Part shown: in pieces, positions 1 to 9,126 of the stretch
Position numbering within the stretch: the stretch's first letter is position 1
Layout of the letters: every line of letters begins with the position of its first letter
Source of the DNA: Psychrobacter phenylpyruvicus DSM 7000 = NBRC 102152
GTDB taxonomy: Bacteria; Pseudomonadota; Gammaproteobacteria; Pseudomonadales; Moraxellaceae
Reading direction: 5' to 3'
Length of the DNA stretch: 64,000 nucleotides
Assembly (NCBI RefSeq): GCF_000685805.1
Contig: NZ_JMKP01000010.1
Coordinates: 29,362-93,361, forward strand
Position numbers and translations under genes: made by a program
The notes under the pieces: model-generated
The model's input: the letters and a program-made list of their open reading frames with translations, nothing else
The model's database searches: none
Told to the model about the DNA's origin: nothing

Positions 1-1
1 T

Positions 2-361
2 AAAACGGGTCAATTGGCGACCATGACCTTAAATTCGATGGGTAAAATGATCACCGGAAAAGTGGGGTTAGATAACCTATCGGGCCCGATTACTATTGCA
101 GTTATCAGTAAGCAAAGCTTTGAGATTAGCTGGGAGCAGGTACTAGCCAATGCCGGTATTATTAGCTTAAGCCTTGCAGTATTGAACTTATTGCCAATCC
201 CTGTTTTAGATGGTGGGCATTTATTATATTATTTTATAGAGCTCATTCGAGGCAGACCTGTTTCTGAAAGAATGCAGATTGTTGGCTTTAATATTGGCTT
301 CCTACTTCTTCTTGGTTTTATGATTTTGGCCATAACTAATGACTTTAGTCGTTATTTTTAA
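2..361 (+). CDS. rseP: RIP metalloprotease RseP, C-terminal part (5' end outside the window)
   Basis: This is the C-terminal ~119 residues of the inner-membrane site-2 protease that cleaves anti-sigma factors during the envelope stress response. The frame is open from base 2, so the gene is cut by the window edge. Visible are the end of the PDZ region, with an SGPITIA stretch, and then the second catalytic motif NLLPIPVLDGG. Its Asp is the second-half zinc ligand of M50 proteases. A last transmembrane segment follows and the protein ends in the family-typical NDFSRYF. The HExxH half lies upstream of the window. bamA follows in the same direction, as in other gammaproteobacteria. Confidence 0.93.
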   Translation, partial: KTGQLATMTLNSMGKMITGKVGLDNLSGPITIAVISKQSFEISWEQVLANAGIISLSLAVLNLLPIPVLDGGHLLYYFIELIRGRPVSERMQIVGFNIGFLLLLGFMILAITNDFSRYF

Positions 362-668
362 ACAAAAATACTGGATTTTATTAATTTAATAGCTTTAAAT
401 AGTCGCTTATAACCAACACAATAGGGGCGAATCTTCCTCTAAAGTTAAATTTTTTTTGCAACAACCTAATAAGTTTAATATAAAGTAAAGCGGTATTTCG
501 GTTTGAAGTTTGAAGTAAACGGATATTCGAAGTAACTTTTAACACCATATTCTGCCTTTTACTTTTGTAAAATAGACATAAGCTTACTCATTCACTATAA
601 AAGTAGTGAAAGACAAATTTTTAAACCCCCTTACTTTTAGCACGTTCTTTGAATCACGGATTGTATGT

Positions 669-3152
669 ATGCAAACGTCTTTATTTAAAATGTCACAACT
701 AATAGCAGTGCCTGCATTTGCAGCAATTATGGCCGTATCGGCGCAAGCAGCGGATGCTGTATTAACCGACGTCCAATTTGTGGGTCTGCAACGTTTAACT
801 CCGGAAAGCTTATATCCTCTACTCACTACCAATGTGGGCGAGACGATTACCGATCAAGATTTAGCTAACAGTATCCAAGCTTTATATGCCACTGGTGATT
901 TTGCTAACATTCAAGCCAAAAACGAAAATGGACGGGTGACTTATTACGTAGTAGAGCGCCCCATCGTTGCTGAAGTAAACTTCGAGGGCAATAAGCTTAT
1001 TCCAAAAGAGGGCTTGGAAGAAGGTCTTAAATACGCCGGCATCTCTGTGGGTAGCGTCTTAAAGCAGTCAACGGTGCAGAACGTGGCCAACGAGCTACAA
1101 CAGCAGTATATTGGCCAAGGTTACTACAACAGTGATATTGAAGTGGATCAAGAGCTGTTAGACGGTAACCGCGTGAAGCTGACAGTACGCTTTATTGAAG
1201 GTAAGGCCGCTAAAGTTGTCGATATTAACGTTATTGGTAATAAGCACTTTAGTGATGAAGACATTAAAGATGTGTTTGCGGTAAAAGAAACTTCTTGGAC
1301 CCGTCTACTTTCTAAGTCAGACCGCTATGCGAAAGAAAAATTAGCAGCCAGCTTAGAGAACTTGAAGTCGATGTATATGAACGAAGGTTTTGTTAACTTT
1401 AGCGTTGACAATGCCATCTTGAATATCAATGACTCAAAAGACAAAGTATTTATTGAAGTAAGTTTGACCGAAGGGGAGCAATATAAGTTTGGTGAAATCA
1501 ACTTCTTAGGCAACCCCTCTTATGACAAACAAGAGTTGGCGAAAAACATCTCCTTCAAACCAGGTGAGCAGTTCTCTCAAGCCAAATTGGAGGCTTCTAC
1601 TAGTGCCCTAAAGAACCAATATGGCGATGATGGTTATTATTTTGCTCAAGTTCGTCCAGTACCTAGAATTAATGATGAGACCAAAACAGTAGATATTGAT
1701 TACTTTATCGATCCTGCCCGTCCGGTCTATGTGCGTCGTATTAACTTCACCGGTAACACTAAGACTGAAGATGAAGTACTACGTCGTGAAATGCGTCAGT
1801 TGGAAGGGGCGCTGGCTTCTAACGAGAAAATTCAAAATTCACGTGTGCGCCTAATGCGTACCGGCTTCTTTAAAGCGGTTAACGTTGATGTTAAGCCAGT
1901 ACCCAATACCCCAGACCAAGTGGATGTAAATATCAGTGTTGAAGAGCAGCCTTCAGGAAGTTCAACCATCGCAGCGGGTTATTCGCAAAGTGGCGGGGTA
2001 ACATTCCAGCTAGACTTCAGTCAAAGAAACTTCATGGGAACCGGTAACCGCGTTAATGCTGCCTTATCTCGTTCTCAGACCCGTGACTCTTATAGTTTAG
2101 GATTTACTGACCCGTACTTCACCGAAAACGGGGTATCACAAGGTGTCAGTGCTTATTATAGAAAAACCAAATACGATGATCGTAACGTTAGTAACTACGT
2201 GACGGACTCTTATGGAGCTACCTTAAGCTACAGTTATCCGATTGATGAAACCAAGCGTATTAGTGCCGGCTTTAACTACGATAATACCGAAGTTCGTGGT
2301 GGGCGCTATATGGGTATCTCCAATGCTTATGACTTATTAAAAGAGGGCGGCAAGTCCTCTGTTTATACCAGACAAGTAGAGGATGATAAAGGTCAAGTCA
2401 TTGATGAAGATTATATAGGCGGCTTTAAAAATGACTACGATACCTATAGTTTATTATTAGGCTGGGATTACAGCACGTTAGATAGACCTGTGTTTCCAAC
2501 TAAAGGTATGAGCCATACGGTTAATGCCAATTTAGGTTTTGGTGATCACACCTACCAAAAGCTTACCTATACCGGGAACGTTTACTATCCACTAGGTAGA
2601 GATTTTGTTGCCCGTGGCTATGCTAAGCTTGGCTATGGTAATGATTTGCCTTTCTATGAGAACTTTTATGCTGGTGGTTATGGTTCAGTGCGTGGTTATG
2701 AGTCTTCAAGCCTAGGTCCTCGTTCTCCTTACTTTACAGACATGAGTAACCATGACAAAAACCTTAAAGATTATGGGTATGCTGTCGGTGAGGAAGTAGG
2801 GGGTAATGCTCTAGCGACTGTTGGTGCTGAGCTGGTATTACCTATGCCATTCAAAGGCGATTGGGCGGATCAAGTACGTCCAGTAGTGTTTGTTGAAGGT
2901 GGTCAAGTATTTGATACAACGGATAAAGAAGACAAAAAAGTTAAGTTTGATAAGGCTGCTGGTAAGTTTGTCGAAGCTGACGATGGGACACCATTGCTAA
3001 TCCAAGACAAAGACTTCAGATACAGTGCCGGTGCCGGTATCACTTGGTTCACACCGATTGGGCCTATCTCTCTGAGCTATGCGAAGCCATTTGGTGATAA
3101 GAAAGGTGATAAAACTGAAGAAGTACAATTCCAGATTGGTAGTACATTCTAG
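669..3152 (+). CDS. bamA: outer membrane protein assembly factor BamA
   Basis: Central pore of the BAM complex, which folds and inserts beta-barrel proteins into the outer membrane. The sequence shows a signal peptide (residues 1-27, cleavage after AQA), then about five POTRA repeats to roughly residue 430 with repeated 'F.GN' strands, then a 16-strand barrel. The barrel carries the conserved RGY motif (SVRGYESSSLG) and ends in FQIGSTF, the terminal-Phe signal of outer-membrane barrels. I chose ATG 669 because it puts the hydrophobic signal directly at the N-terminus. A GTG at 606 would add 21 residues and neither start has a strong ribosome site. No skp/ompH lies between bamA and lpxD, unlike Escherichia coli. 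The length of about 827 aa is normal. Confidence 0.95.
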   Translation: MQTSLFKMSQLIAVPAFAAIMAVSAQAADAVLTDVQFVGLQRLTPESLYPLLTTNVGETITDQDLANSIQALYATGDFANIQAKNENGRVTYYVVERPIVAEVNFEGNKLIPKEGLEEGLKYAGISVGSVLKQSTVQNVANELQQQYIGQGYYNSDIEVDQELLDGNRVKLTVRFIEGKAAKVVDINVIGNKHFSDEDIKDVFAVKETSWTRLLSKSDRYAKEKLAASLENLKSMYMNEGFVNFSVDNAILNINDSKDKVFIEVSLTEGEQYKFGEINFLGNPSYDKQELAKNISFKPGEQFSQAKLEASTSALKNQYGDDGYYFAQVRPVPRINDETKTVDIDYFIDPARPVYVRRINFTGNTKTEDEVLRREMRQLEGALASNEKIQNSRVRLMRTGFFKAVNVDVKPVPNTPDQVDVNISVEEQPSGSSTIAAGYSQSGGVTFQLDFSQRNFMGTGNRVNAALSRSQTRDSYSLGFTDPYFTENGVSQGVSAYYRKTKYDDRNVSNYVTDSYGATLSYSYPIDETKRISAGFNYDNTEVRGGRYMGISNAYDLLKEGGKSSVYTRQVEDDKGQVIDEDYIGGFKNDYDTYSLLLGWDYSTLDRPVFPTKGMSHTVNANLGFGDHTYQKLTYTGNVYYPLGRDFVARGYAKLGYGNDLPFYENFYAGGYGSVRGYESSSLGPRSPYFTDMSNHDKNLKDYGYAVGEEVGGNALATVGAELVLPMPFKGDWADQVRPVVFVEGGQVFDTTDKEDKKVKFDKAAGKFVEADDGTPLLIQDKDFRYSAGAGITWFTPIGPISLSYAKPFGDKKGDKTEEVQFQIGSTF

Positions 3153-3208
3153 TTTATCGCAAGCTAATCTGAGTTTTTGATATTGTTTACTGTGGCTATT
3201 TTATGTAG

Positions 3209-3239
3209 GCTCAAAGTTAGTAACTTTGAGCTTTCGTTT
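3209..3239 (+). terminator. hairpin between bamA and lpxD
   Basis: A 10-bp stem, GCTCAAAGTT with AACTTTGAGC, and a 3-nt loop is followed by a short T-rich stretch (ctttcgttt). It could end part of the bamA transcript or act as an attenuator, because lpxD lies close downstream in the same direction. Confidence 0.5.
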
Positions 3240-3284
3240 AATTAAACCCTTGAATAAAACATTAAAAGGACATCTGGCATATCT

Positions 3285-4337
3285 ATGAATCCTTCTGCTT
3301 CTACTGTAAGTCTTGCTGAGGTAATAACAGCAATCGAGGCTCGCCAGCCCATCATAAATCAACAACAGTTGACAGAGGCGCAGTTACAGATTCTGTTGAC
3401 CGGTATTGGTAGCTTAGATCAAGCCAGTGATAATGAGCTGAGCTTCTTAGCAGATAAGGCTTACGCCTCGGTCTTACCACAAACCAAAGCTGCGGTAGTT
3501 TTGGTATCAGCAGATTATGCGGACCAAGTTCCTGAAAGTAGCACTGCGCTGATTGTATCAGCTCCTTACGTGGCTTATGCCAGTATCACCCATCTGTTTG
3601 ATCGTTCGAAGCATTTTTTGGCGAAGCCGTCGCATACTTTTATCCACCCTACAGCGCAGGTGGCTGACTCTGCTGAACTGGGTGAACAGGTATATATTGG
3701 GCCTTTTTGTGTGGTCGGCGAGCAAGTGAAGGTCGGCTCAGGCAGTCGACTGCAGTCACATGTGCATCTTGAGCCATACGCCATAATTGGTAAAGATTGC
3801 CTGCTATATCCCCACAGCTTCATAGGTCATAGCTGCCAGTTAGGGGATAAGGTCAGGATTCATGCCGGTGCCAGCATTGGCTCCGAAGGCTTTGGTTTCG
3901 CACCTATGGCTAATACTGCCACTGAAGGTTGGGAGCGTATTGTACAGCTGGGTCGTGTTATTATAGGTAATAATGTTCGTATCGGGAGCCAAACTTGTAT
4001 TGATAGAGGGGCGGTTGACGATACTATTATTGAAGATAACGTTATCATTGATAACTTAGTTCAAGTGGGCCATAACGTAAAAATTGGTGCAGGTACTGCC
4101 ATAGCCGGAAAGGTAGGTATCGCCGGAAGTGCGATTATAGGTAAGAGCTGCATGATTGGTGGCGGTGTTGGTATTGCCGGTCATCTACAGATCACAGATG
4201 GGGTGGTATTAACTGGTATGACTATGGTTAGTAAGTCGATAAAAAAGCCAGGAGTGTATTCATCTGGAGTAAGCTCAATGCCAGCTATGGATTGGCGTCG
4301 GGCGATGGTTAAAATTAGAGCGCTGGGTAAGAAATAA
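3285..4337 (+). CDS. lpxD: UDP-3-O-(3-hydroxyacyl)glucosamine N-acyltransferase LpxD
   Basis: Third step of lipid A synthesis: transfers a 3-hydroxyacyl chain from ACP to the 2-amino group of UDP-3-O-acyl-glucosamine. The N-terminal ~105 residues match the uridine-binding domain. Residues ~110-320 form a left-handed beta-helix of hexapeptide repeats (I.IG...IG). The catalytic His is probably H263 in the GHNVKIG segment, equivalent to E. coli His239. The C-terminal helix ends in RRAMVKIRALGKK. An AAAAGGA sequence lies ~12 bp before the ATG. The length of 350 aa is typical. fabZ and lpxA follow in the same direction, making the usual lipid A cluster. Confidence 0.95.
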   Translation: MNPSASTVSLAEVITAIEARQPIINQQQLTEAQLQILLTGIGSLDQASDNELSFLADKAYASVLPQTKAAVVLVSADYADQVPESSTALIVSAPYVAYASITHLFDRSKHFLAKPSHTFIHPTAQVADSAELGEQVYIGPFCVVGEQVKVGSGSRLQSHVHLEPYAIIGKDCLLYPHSFIGHSCQLGDKVRIHAGASIGSEGFGFAPMANTATEGWERIVQLGRVIIGNNVRIGSQTCIDRGAVDDTIIEDNVIIDNLVQVGHNVKIGAGTAIAGKVGIAGSAIIGKSCMIGGGVGIAGHLQITDGVVLTGMTMVSKSIKKPGVYSSGVSSMPAMDWRRAMVKIRALGKK

Positions 4338-4456
4338 TAGGCCTGGATGCTCACAGAAATTTTTTAAGCCTAGCTTTAGCAGGCTTTGTTAAGGTTATAT
4401 AAGCAGCATAAGCAACATTAAGATTTGTGTGCTTAAAATTTTGATAAGGACAACTC

Positions 4457-5020
4457 ATGACACAGCAGAGTAAGGGCGAAAACTCAGAGGCTAAAGTAAT
4501 CCCCGTACAAGACGAATGGCAAATGACCGCTGAGGATGCACAGCTACTGTTAGATAAATCAGTAAGCTTGCCGATGGGGTATGAGCAATTAAAACGTTAC
4601 TTGCCACACCGTTATCCTTTTATGCTTGTGGACCGAGTGACCGCTTGTGGCTCAAACTCCTGGATTACCGGCTATAAGAATGTCACTATCAATGAGCCTT
4701 TTTTTCAAGGTCACTTTCCAAAAGAGCCTATAATGCCTGGAGTGCTAATAGTTGAGGCATTGGCTCAGTTGTCAGGTATACTGGCCTTTATTAGCGAAGG
4801 AGTCACTGCCGAAGACGGCTATCTGTTTTTATTCGCAGGGATGGATAAAGTGAGATTTAGAGCTCCTGTGGTCCCTGGTGATCAACTGGTTTTAAAATCT
4901 AAGCTTTTATTGCAGAAGCGAGAGCTTTATAAGTTTGATTGTAAAGCTTATGTGGACGACAAATTAGCAGCCAGTGCCCAATTAATGATTATGCGCCAAG
5001 ATAGAACTGATAAGGGTTAA
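4457..5020 (+). CDS. fabZ: 3-hydroxyacyl-[ACP] dehydratase FabZ
   Basis: Hot-dog-fold dehydratase of fatty-acid elongation. It shares the 3-hydroxyacyl-ACP pool with LpxD and LpxA. The HRYPFMLVDRV motif and the active-site segment GHFPKEPIMPGV are present, with catalytic His at residue 86 and Glu at residue 100 (VEALAQ). At 187 aa it is longer than the usual ~150 aa. The extra ~38 residues are an N-terminal hydrophilic extension starting at ATG 4457, which has a good AAGGA-type site just upstream. Starting at M41 instead would restore the usual length, so the extension may be real or a start-site choice. Confidence 0.94.
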   Translation: MTQQSKGENSEAKVIPVQDEWQMTAEDAQLLLDKSVSLPMGYEQLKRYLPHRYPFMLVDRVTACGSNSWITGYKNVTINEPFFQGHFPKEPIMPGVLIVEALAQLSGILAFISEGVTAEDGYLFLFAGMDKVRFRAPVVPGDQLVLKSKLLLQKRELYKFDCKAYVDDKLAASAQLMIMRQDRTDKG

Positions 5021-5078
5021 ATTAAAAAGCTCACCAAATAATATAATATAATTTTCGTAAAATAACAGGTTGTTTTTA

Positions 5079-5858
5079 ATGACACAGATACACCACACTG
5101 CCATCGTCTCAAGTAAAGCTGAAATCCATGACAGCGTAGTGATTGGACCTTATTGTATTGTTGGCGATAATGTTACGATTGATGCGGGGACTAAGCTGCT
5201 ACGCCATGTCGTGGTGACTAAAAACACACGCATTGGCAAAAACAATGAGATATTCCAGTTTGCTAGTATTGGCGAAGACTGTCAGGACTTAAAGTATGCC
5301 GGTGAAGAGACTTGGCTTGAAATTGGGGACAATAACTCTATTCGAGAAGCTTGTAGCTTTCATAGAGGAACGGTTCAAGACAATGGCCTGACCAAAATCG
5401 GTAGCAACAACCTGTTTATGGTGAATACCCATGTTGCCCATGACTGTGTCATTGGTAATGACAATGTATTGGCTAATAACGTAGGCATTGCTGGTCATGT
5501 ACATATTGGCAATCATGTCATAGTTGGCGGTAATGCAGGGGTGCATCAGTTTTGCCAGATTGGTGACTACAGTCTTATCGGCGGGGGGAGCGTTATTTTA
5601 AAAGATGTCGCAGCAATGACGCTTGTTTCGGGCAATCCTGCGGCAGCACATGGCCTTAATATTGAGGGCATGCGCCGTAAGCAGTGGTCTAAGGATACTA
5701 TTAATACCTTAAGAGCAGCTTATAAACTAATTTTTAAATCTGGTAAAACTACTGAACAGGTAATCGAAGAATTGACTGCCGATTATCTGCTGCAAGAGCC
5801 AAAAATTCAATTATTAATAGACTCTTTGATTAATAGTAATCGAGGAATTACCCGATAA
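5079..5858 (+). CDS. lpxA: acyl-[ACP]-UDP-N-acetylglucosamine O-acyltransferase LpxA
   Basis: First committed step of lipid A synthesis. Hexapeptide repeats fill residues ~1-190 and a helical C-terminal domain follows. The catalytic His is H121 in THVAHDC, equivalent to E. coli H125. The signature AGVHQFCQIGD and the GNPA segment are also present. I chose ATG 5079, with AACAGG 9 bp upstream; a TTG nine bases earlier is less likely. The 259-aa length is normal. lpxB, which often follows lpxA, is absent here. A clear terminator closes the cluster. Confidence 0.96.
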   Translation: MTQIHHTAIVSSKAEIHDSVVIGPYCIVGDNVTIDAGTKLLRHVVVTKNTRIGKNNEIFQFASIGEDCQDLKYAGEETWLEIGDNNSIREACSFHRGTVQDNGLTKIGSNNLFMVNTHVAHDCVIGNDNVLANNVGIAGHVHIGNHVIVGGNAGVHQFCQIGDYSLIGGGSVILKDVAAMTLVSGNPAAAHGLNIEGMRRKQWSKDTINTLRAAYKLIFKSGKTTEQVIEELTADYLLQEPKIQLLIDSLINSNRGITR

Positions 5859-5897
5859 TTTAGTTGATTGAAAACTACTTTAAGTAAAACTAACATT

Positions 5898-5930
5898 AAG
5901 CCATAACTTTTAGTTATGGCTTTTTTAGTT
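5898..5930 (+). terminator. intrinsic terminator after lpxA
   Basis: A 10-bp stem (AAGCCATAAC / GTTATGGCTT) with a 5-nt loop is followed by TTTTTAG. It ends the lpxD-fabZ-lpxA transcript. Confidence 0.85.
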
Positions 5931-6099
5931 TTTAGTCGCTTGACTTTTAATCGCTTATGAAACAGACTTACTTTGTTAAATGATGTAAATACATATTGCT
6001 ATACAACCAACTTATTGGCTGTAGTTAGTAACTTCAATAACTGTCTAATAAGGATGTTAGACAGCTAAAGTATAAGCCTTGGATGGCTGGAGGATTAAA

Positions 6100-7461
6100 A
6101 TGTCAAACAAACAGCATCACGCTCAATGGGGATCTCGCGTCGGCTTTATTATGGCCGCTGTTGGTTCTGCTGTGGGTTTAGGTAATATTTGGAAATTCCC
6201 GTATATGGTCGGTGAAAGCGGAGGCTCTGCTTTCGTACTGGCTTATCTAGTGTGTATTGCCCTGATTGGTTTTCCAATCTTAGTAGCCGAGTGGATGATT
6301 GGTCGTCGTGGTCAACGTAACCCAATGGATTCGTATGCTACTGTGGCCGCTTCGGAAGGTAAGACTCGTAACTGGGCCATTGTGGGTGCAGTCGGAATTT
6401 TAGGGGCCTTTTTAATCCTGTCTTTTTATAGTGTTATTGGCGGTTGGGCTCTAAACTATATGACCAAGTTAGCCAGTGGTGATTTTAACGGGCTAGATGG
6501 GGCAGCAGTAGAAGGGGTGTTTAACACCATGCTGGCATCTCCTGGTACGCTAACTATTTGGCATACGATCTTCATGGGCATTACAGCAGGTATTGTGGCC
6601 CTTGGGGTAACTGGTGGTATTGAAAGAGCCGCTAAGGTTATGATTCCATTACTGGCATTAATTCTGTTGGTAATTGTGGGTTATAACGTCGTTAATGGTG
6701 GTTTTGCTGAAGCTGTTGATTATTTGTTCACACCAGATGTGGCTAAGCTATTTGGGGAAGGCGCTTCAGATATTTATCTGTCTGCGTTAGGCCACGCTTT
6801 CTTTACCCTGTCACTGGGTATGGGCATCATGGTGACTTATGGCTCATATTTGGGTAAAGACATCAGTTTATTAAGTATGGCGCGTACTGTGGTTATCCTT
6901 GATACCGTCATTGCTCTGGCTGCTGGCTTGGCTATTTTCCCAATTATATTCAGTCATGGTATGGACCCTGCAGCCGGACCTGGTCTAATTTTTGTCAGCT
7001 TGCCAATCGCTTTTGGTAGCATGACAGCAGGGGCAGTCCTAGGGGCGTTGTTCTTCCTACTGATTACTTTCGCGGCGCTAACCTCTTCAATTTCTTTGAT
7101 TGAGCCTTCTATTGAGTTTTTAGAAGAGCGTACATCAATGAGTCGTAAGACAGCGGTTGCTGTAGCCAGTGTGGCTATCTGGTTGCTAGGTGTGGCGGCG
7201 TTATTGTCGTTCAACATGTGGTCAGAGGTTATGATTTTTGGTAATAATATCTTTGATTTCTTAGACAAGCTAACCAGTAAATTTATGTTGCCGATCGCAG
7301 GTTTAGCGGCTATCGTCTTTGCAGGTTGGGTCATGAATCAAGAGAGCGTACGCCAAGAGCTTGGCTTATCAGGAGGCAGTTGGTCACTATGGCAGTTAAT
7401 TGCCAAGTTTGTGGCCCCTATAGGTGTAATAATCGTCTTCATTACCACTGTTCTAAGTTAA
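6100..7461 (+). CDS. sodium-dependent transporter, NSS/SNF family
   Basis: Na+-coupled symporter of the neurotransmitter:sodium symporter family, probably importing an amino acid; the substrate cannot be read from sequence. The N-terminus carries the family hallmark WGSRVGFIMAAVGSAVGLGN followed by WKFPY, the unwound TM1 that holds substrate and sodium. About 11-12 hydrophobic segments run to the end of the 453-aa protein. ATG 6100 was chosen because TGGAGGA lies 6 bp upstream. The gene stands alone between two terminators, so it is a monocistronic unit. Confidence 0.92.
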   Translation: MSNKQHHAQWGSRVGFIMAAVGSAVGLGNIWKFPYMVGESGGSAFVLAYLVCIALIGFPILVAEWMIGRRGQRNPMDSYATVAASEGKTRNWAIVGAVGILGAFLILSFYSVIGGWALNYMTKLASGDFNGLDGAAVEGVFNTMLASPGTLTIWHTIFMGITAGIVALGVTGGIERAAKVMIPLLALILLVIVGYNVVNGGFAEAVDYLFTPDVAKLFGEGASDIYLSALGHAFFTLSLGMGIMVTYGSYLGKDISLLSMARTVVILDTVIALAAGLAIFPIIFSHGMDPAAGPGLIFVSLPIAFGSMTAGAVLGALFFLLITFAALTSSISLIEPSIEFLEERTSMSRKTAVAVASVAIWLLGVAALLSFNMWSEVMIFGNNIFDFLDKLTSKFMLPIAGLAAIVFAGWVMNQESVRQELGLSGGSWSLWQLIAKFVAPIGVIIVFITTVLS

Positions 7462-7486
7462 ACACAGTTTTAGGTTTAACCAAAAT

Positions 7487-7519
7487 AAAAACCCCCAACT
7501 TTAAGTTGGGGGTTTTTTT
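7487..7519. terminator. bidirectional terminator between the NSS transporter and asd
   Basis: The inverted repeat CCCCCAACTT / AAGTTGGGGG is flanked by AAAAA on the left and TTTTTTT on the right. It can therefore terminate the rightward transporter transcript and the leftward asd transcript. Confidence 0.88.
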
Positions 7520-7583
7520 ATAGGTTGTTGAATTATAGGTTCTTAAATGCTTGAAGCAGTTATGGTTAAAAACAATTAAGTAA

Positions 7584-8729
7584 TTAAGCCTTAGACTGCT
7601 GAATAATGTTAAGCATACGGCGTAATGGCTCAGCAGCACCCCATAATAGCTGGTCACCAACGGTAAAGGCACCCAAATACTCAGGACCCATTTTAAGCTT
7701 GCGTAGGCGGCCAAGTGCCACTGTCAATGTTCCGGTTACTGCCACAGGAGTTAGACGCTGCATAGTTGCTTCCTTGTCGTCTTCTACCAGATCTAACCAC
7801 TCATTGCCGCTATTTTTTAATGCTGCTTCGATTTCCTCTAAAGGAATGTCTTTTTTTAGTTTGATGGTTAAGCCTTGAGCGTGGCAACGCATAGAGCCTA
7901 CACGGACACATAGACCGTCAATAGGAATGATATCGTCGCCTTCGTTGTTTAGAATCTTGTTGGTCTCAACGCCACCTTTCCACTCTTCACGAGATTGTTT
8001 GTTTTCAAGTTGACTGTCGATATAAGGGATCAAGCTTCCCGCTAAAGGCACACCGAAATACTGGGTTGGAAACTCACTACTGCGCTGAGTCTCAGCAATT
8101 TTTTTATCGATGGCTAAAATAGCGCTAGCAGGATCAGCCAATTCGTCAGCTACGGCATCACGCAACATTCCCATGCCACTGATAAGCTCACGCATGTTGT
8201 TGGCACCTGAGCCACTGGCTGCTTGATAAGTCATTGCTGATACCCATTCAACCCAGCCGCGGTTAAATAGCTCGCCGATGGCCATAAGCATTAACGATAC
8301 AGTACAGTTACCACCAATGAAGTCTTTGGTACCGTTTTGTAGAGCGCTATCGATAACTGAACGGTTTACTGGGTCTAAAACGATAACGCTATTGTCTTCC
8401 ATACGTAAGCTACTAGCAGCATCTATCCAGTAACCGGTCCACCCAGAATCACGTAACGGACCATGTACCGCTGTGGTATAGTCGCCACCCTGACAGGTAA
8501 TAATAACATCACAGCTACTAAGTGCTTCAATATCATGAGCATCTTTTAACTTGGCACTGGCTTCAGTGTGTTTAATGCCCTCAAAGGTAGGGGCATCACC
8601 ACCAGCATTACTGGTTGAGAAGAAAATAGGGGTGATATTAGCGAAATCTTTCTCTTCAACCATACGCTGCATTAGCACAGAACCTACCATGCCACGCCAT
8701 CCAACAAGACCCACTTTTAATTGACTCAT
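7584..8729 (-). CDS. asd: aspartate-semialdehyde dehydrogenase
   Basis: NADPH-dependent reduction of aspartyl phosphate to aspartate semialdehyde, feeding lysine/diaminopimelate, threonine and methionine synthesis. The N-terminal nucleotide-binding motif is [12 protein letters not shown]. The catalytic Cys is C142 in GGNCTVS. Further matches to the E. coli-type enzyme are [28 protein letters not shown] and the C-terminal [17 protein letters not shown]. Length 381 aa is slightly above E. coli (367). AAAGGA lies 8 bp before the ATG. Its diaminopimelate output supplies the peptidoglycan genes elsewhere in the window. Confidence 0.96.
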   Translation of the reverse strand: MSQLKVGLVGWRGMVGSVLMQRMVEEKDFANITPIFFSTSNAGGDAPTFEGIKHTEASAKLKDAHDIEALSSCDVIITCQGGDYTTAVHGPLRDSGWTGYWIDAASSLRMEDNSVIVLDPVNRSVIDSALQNGTKDFIGGNCTVSLMLMAIGELFNRGWVEWVSAMTYQAASGSGANNMRELISGMGMLRDAVADELADPASAILAIDKKIAETQRSSEFPTQYFGVPLAGSLIPYIDSQLENKQSREEWKGGVETNKILNNEGDDIIPIDGLCVRVGSMRCHAQGLTIKLKKDIPLEEIEAALKNSGNEWLDLVEDDKEATMQRLTPVAVTGTLTVALGRLRKLKMGPEYLGAFTVGDQLLWGAAEPLRRMLNIIQQSKA

Positions 8730-9126
8730 GAATATATCCTTTGTGTATCTAGCTAAAATTATTTGTTAGATTAAGAACGTTAAGCCCAGATAAGCCTAGC
8801 CCTGAATAAACAACCGACGCTGTATCTGAATTTGCAGTATTTGTATCCCTTGCTGCTTATTGCCGCAGCAAACTTATAATACGCAACCCTTTACATTGCC
8901 TTGATATGAGTCAAATTGCAAGAGTTGGGCTTTAATTTTTAACATTTTTTTTGTTATAAATTATAAGATAGAACTATATTTACCAATTTATATATATATT
9001 GGTTAGAATCTCAGTATTATTAAGCTGACTTATAGCGATAACTGTTGCATTGGCTTTGTCACTATATAGGCTTTATTCTTCTCTCTTATAGCCCCGTGGC
9101 TTTACTAAACTTTAAATTGGTGATTT
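8730..9126. other. A+T-rich divergent intergenic region between asd and the EEP gene
   Basis: No gene is seen in these ~400 bases. The stretch carries the divergent promoters. The only notable structure is the A+T-rich inverted repeat at 8983-9002 (CCAAT...ATTGG enclosing alternating TA), which could be an operator or simply a melted-DNA region. Confidence 0.5.

Noticed and set aside
6954..7334. 126-aa open frame antisense to the NSS transporter
   Set aside because: Shadow of a membrane-protein gene; no ribosome site and biased composition.
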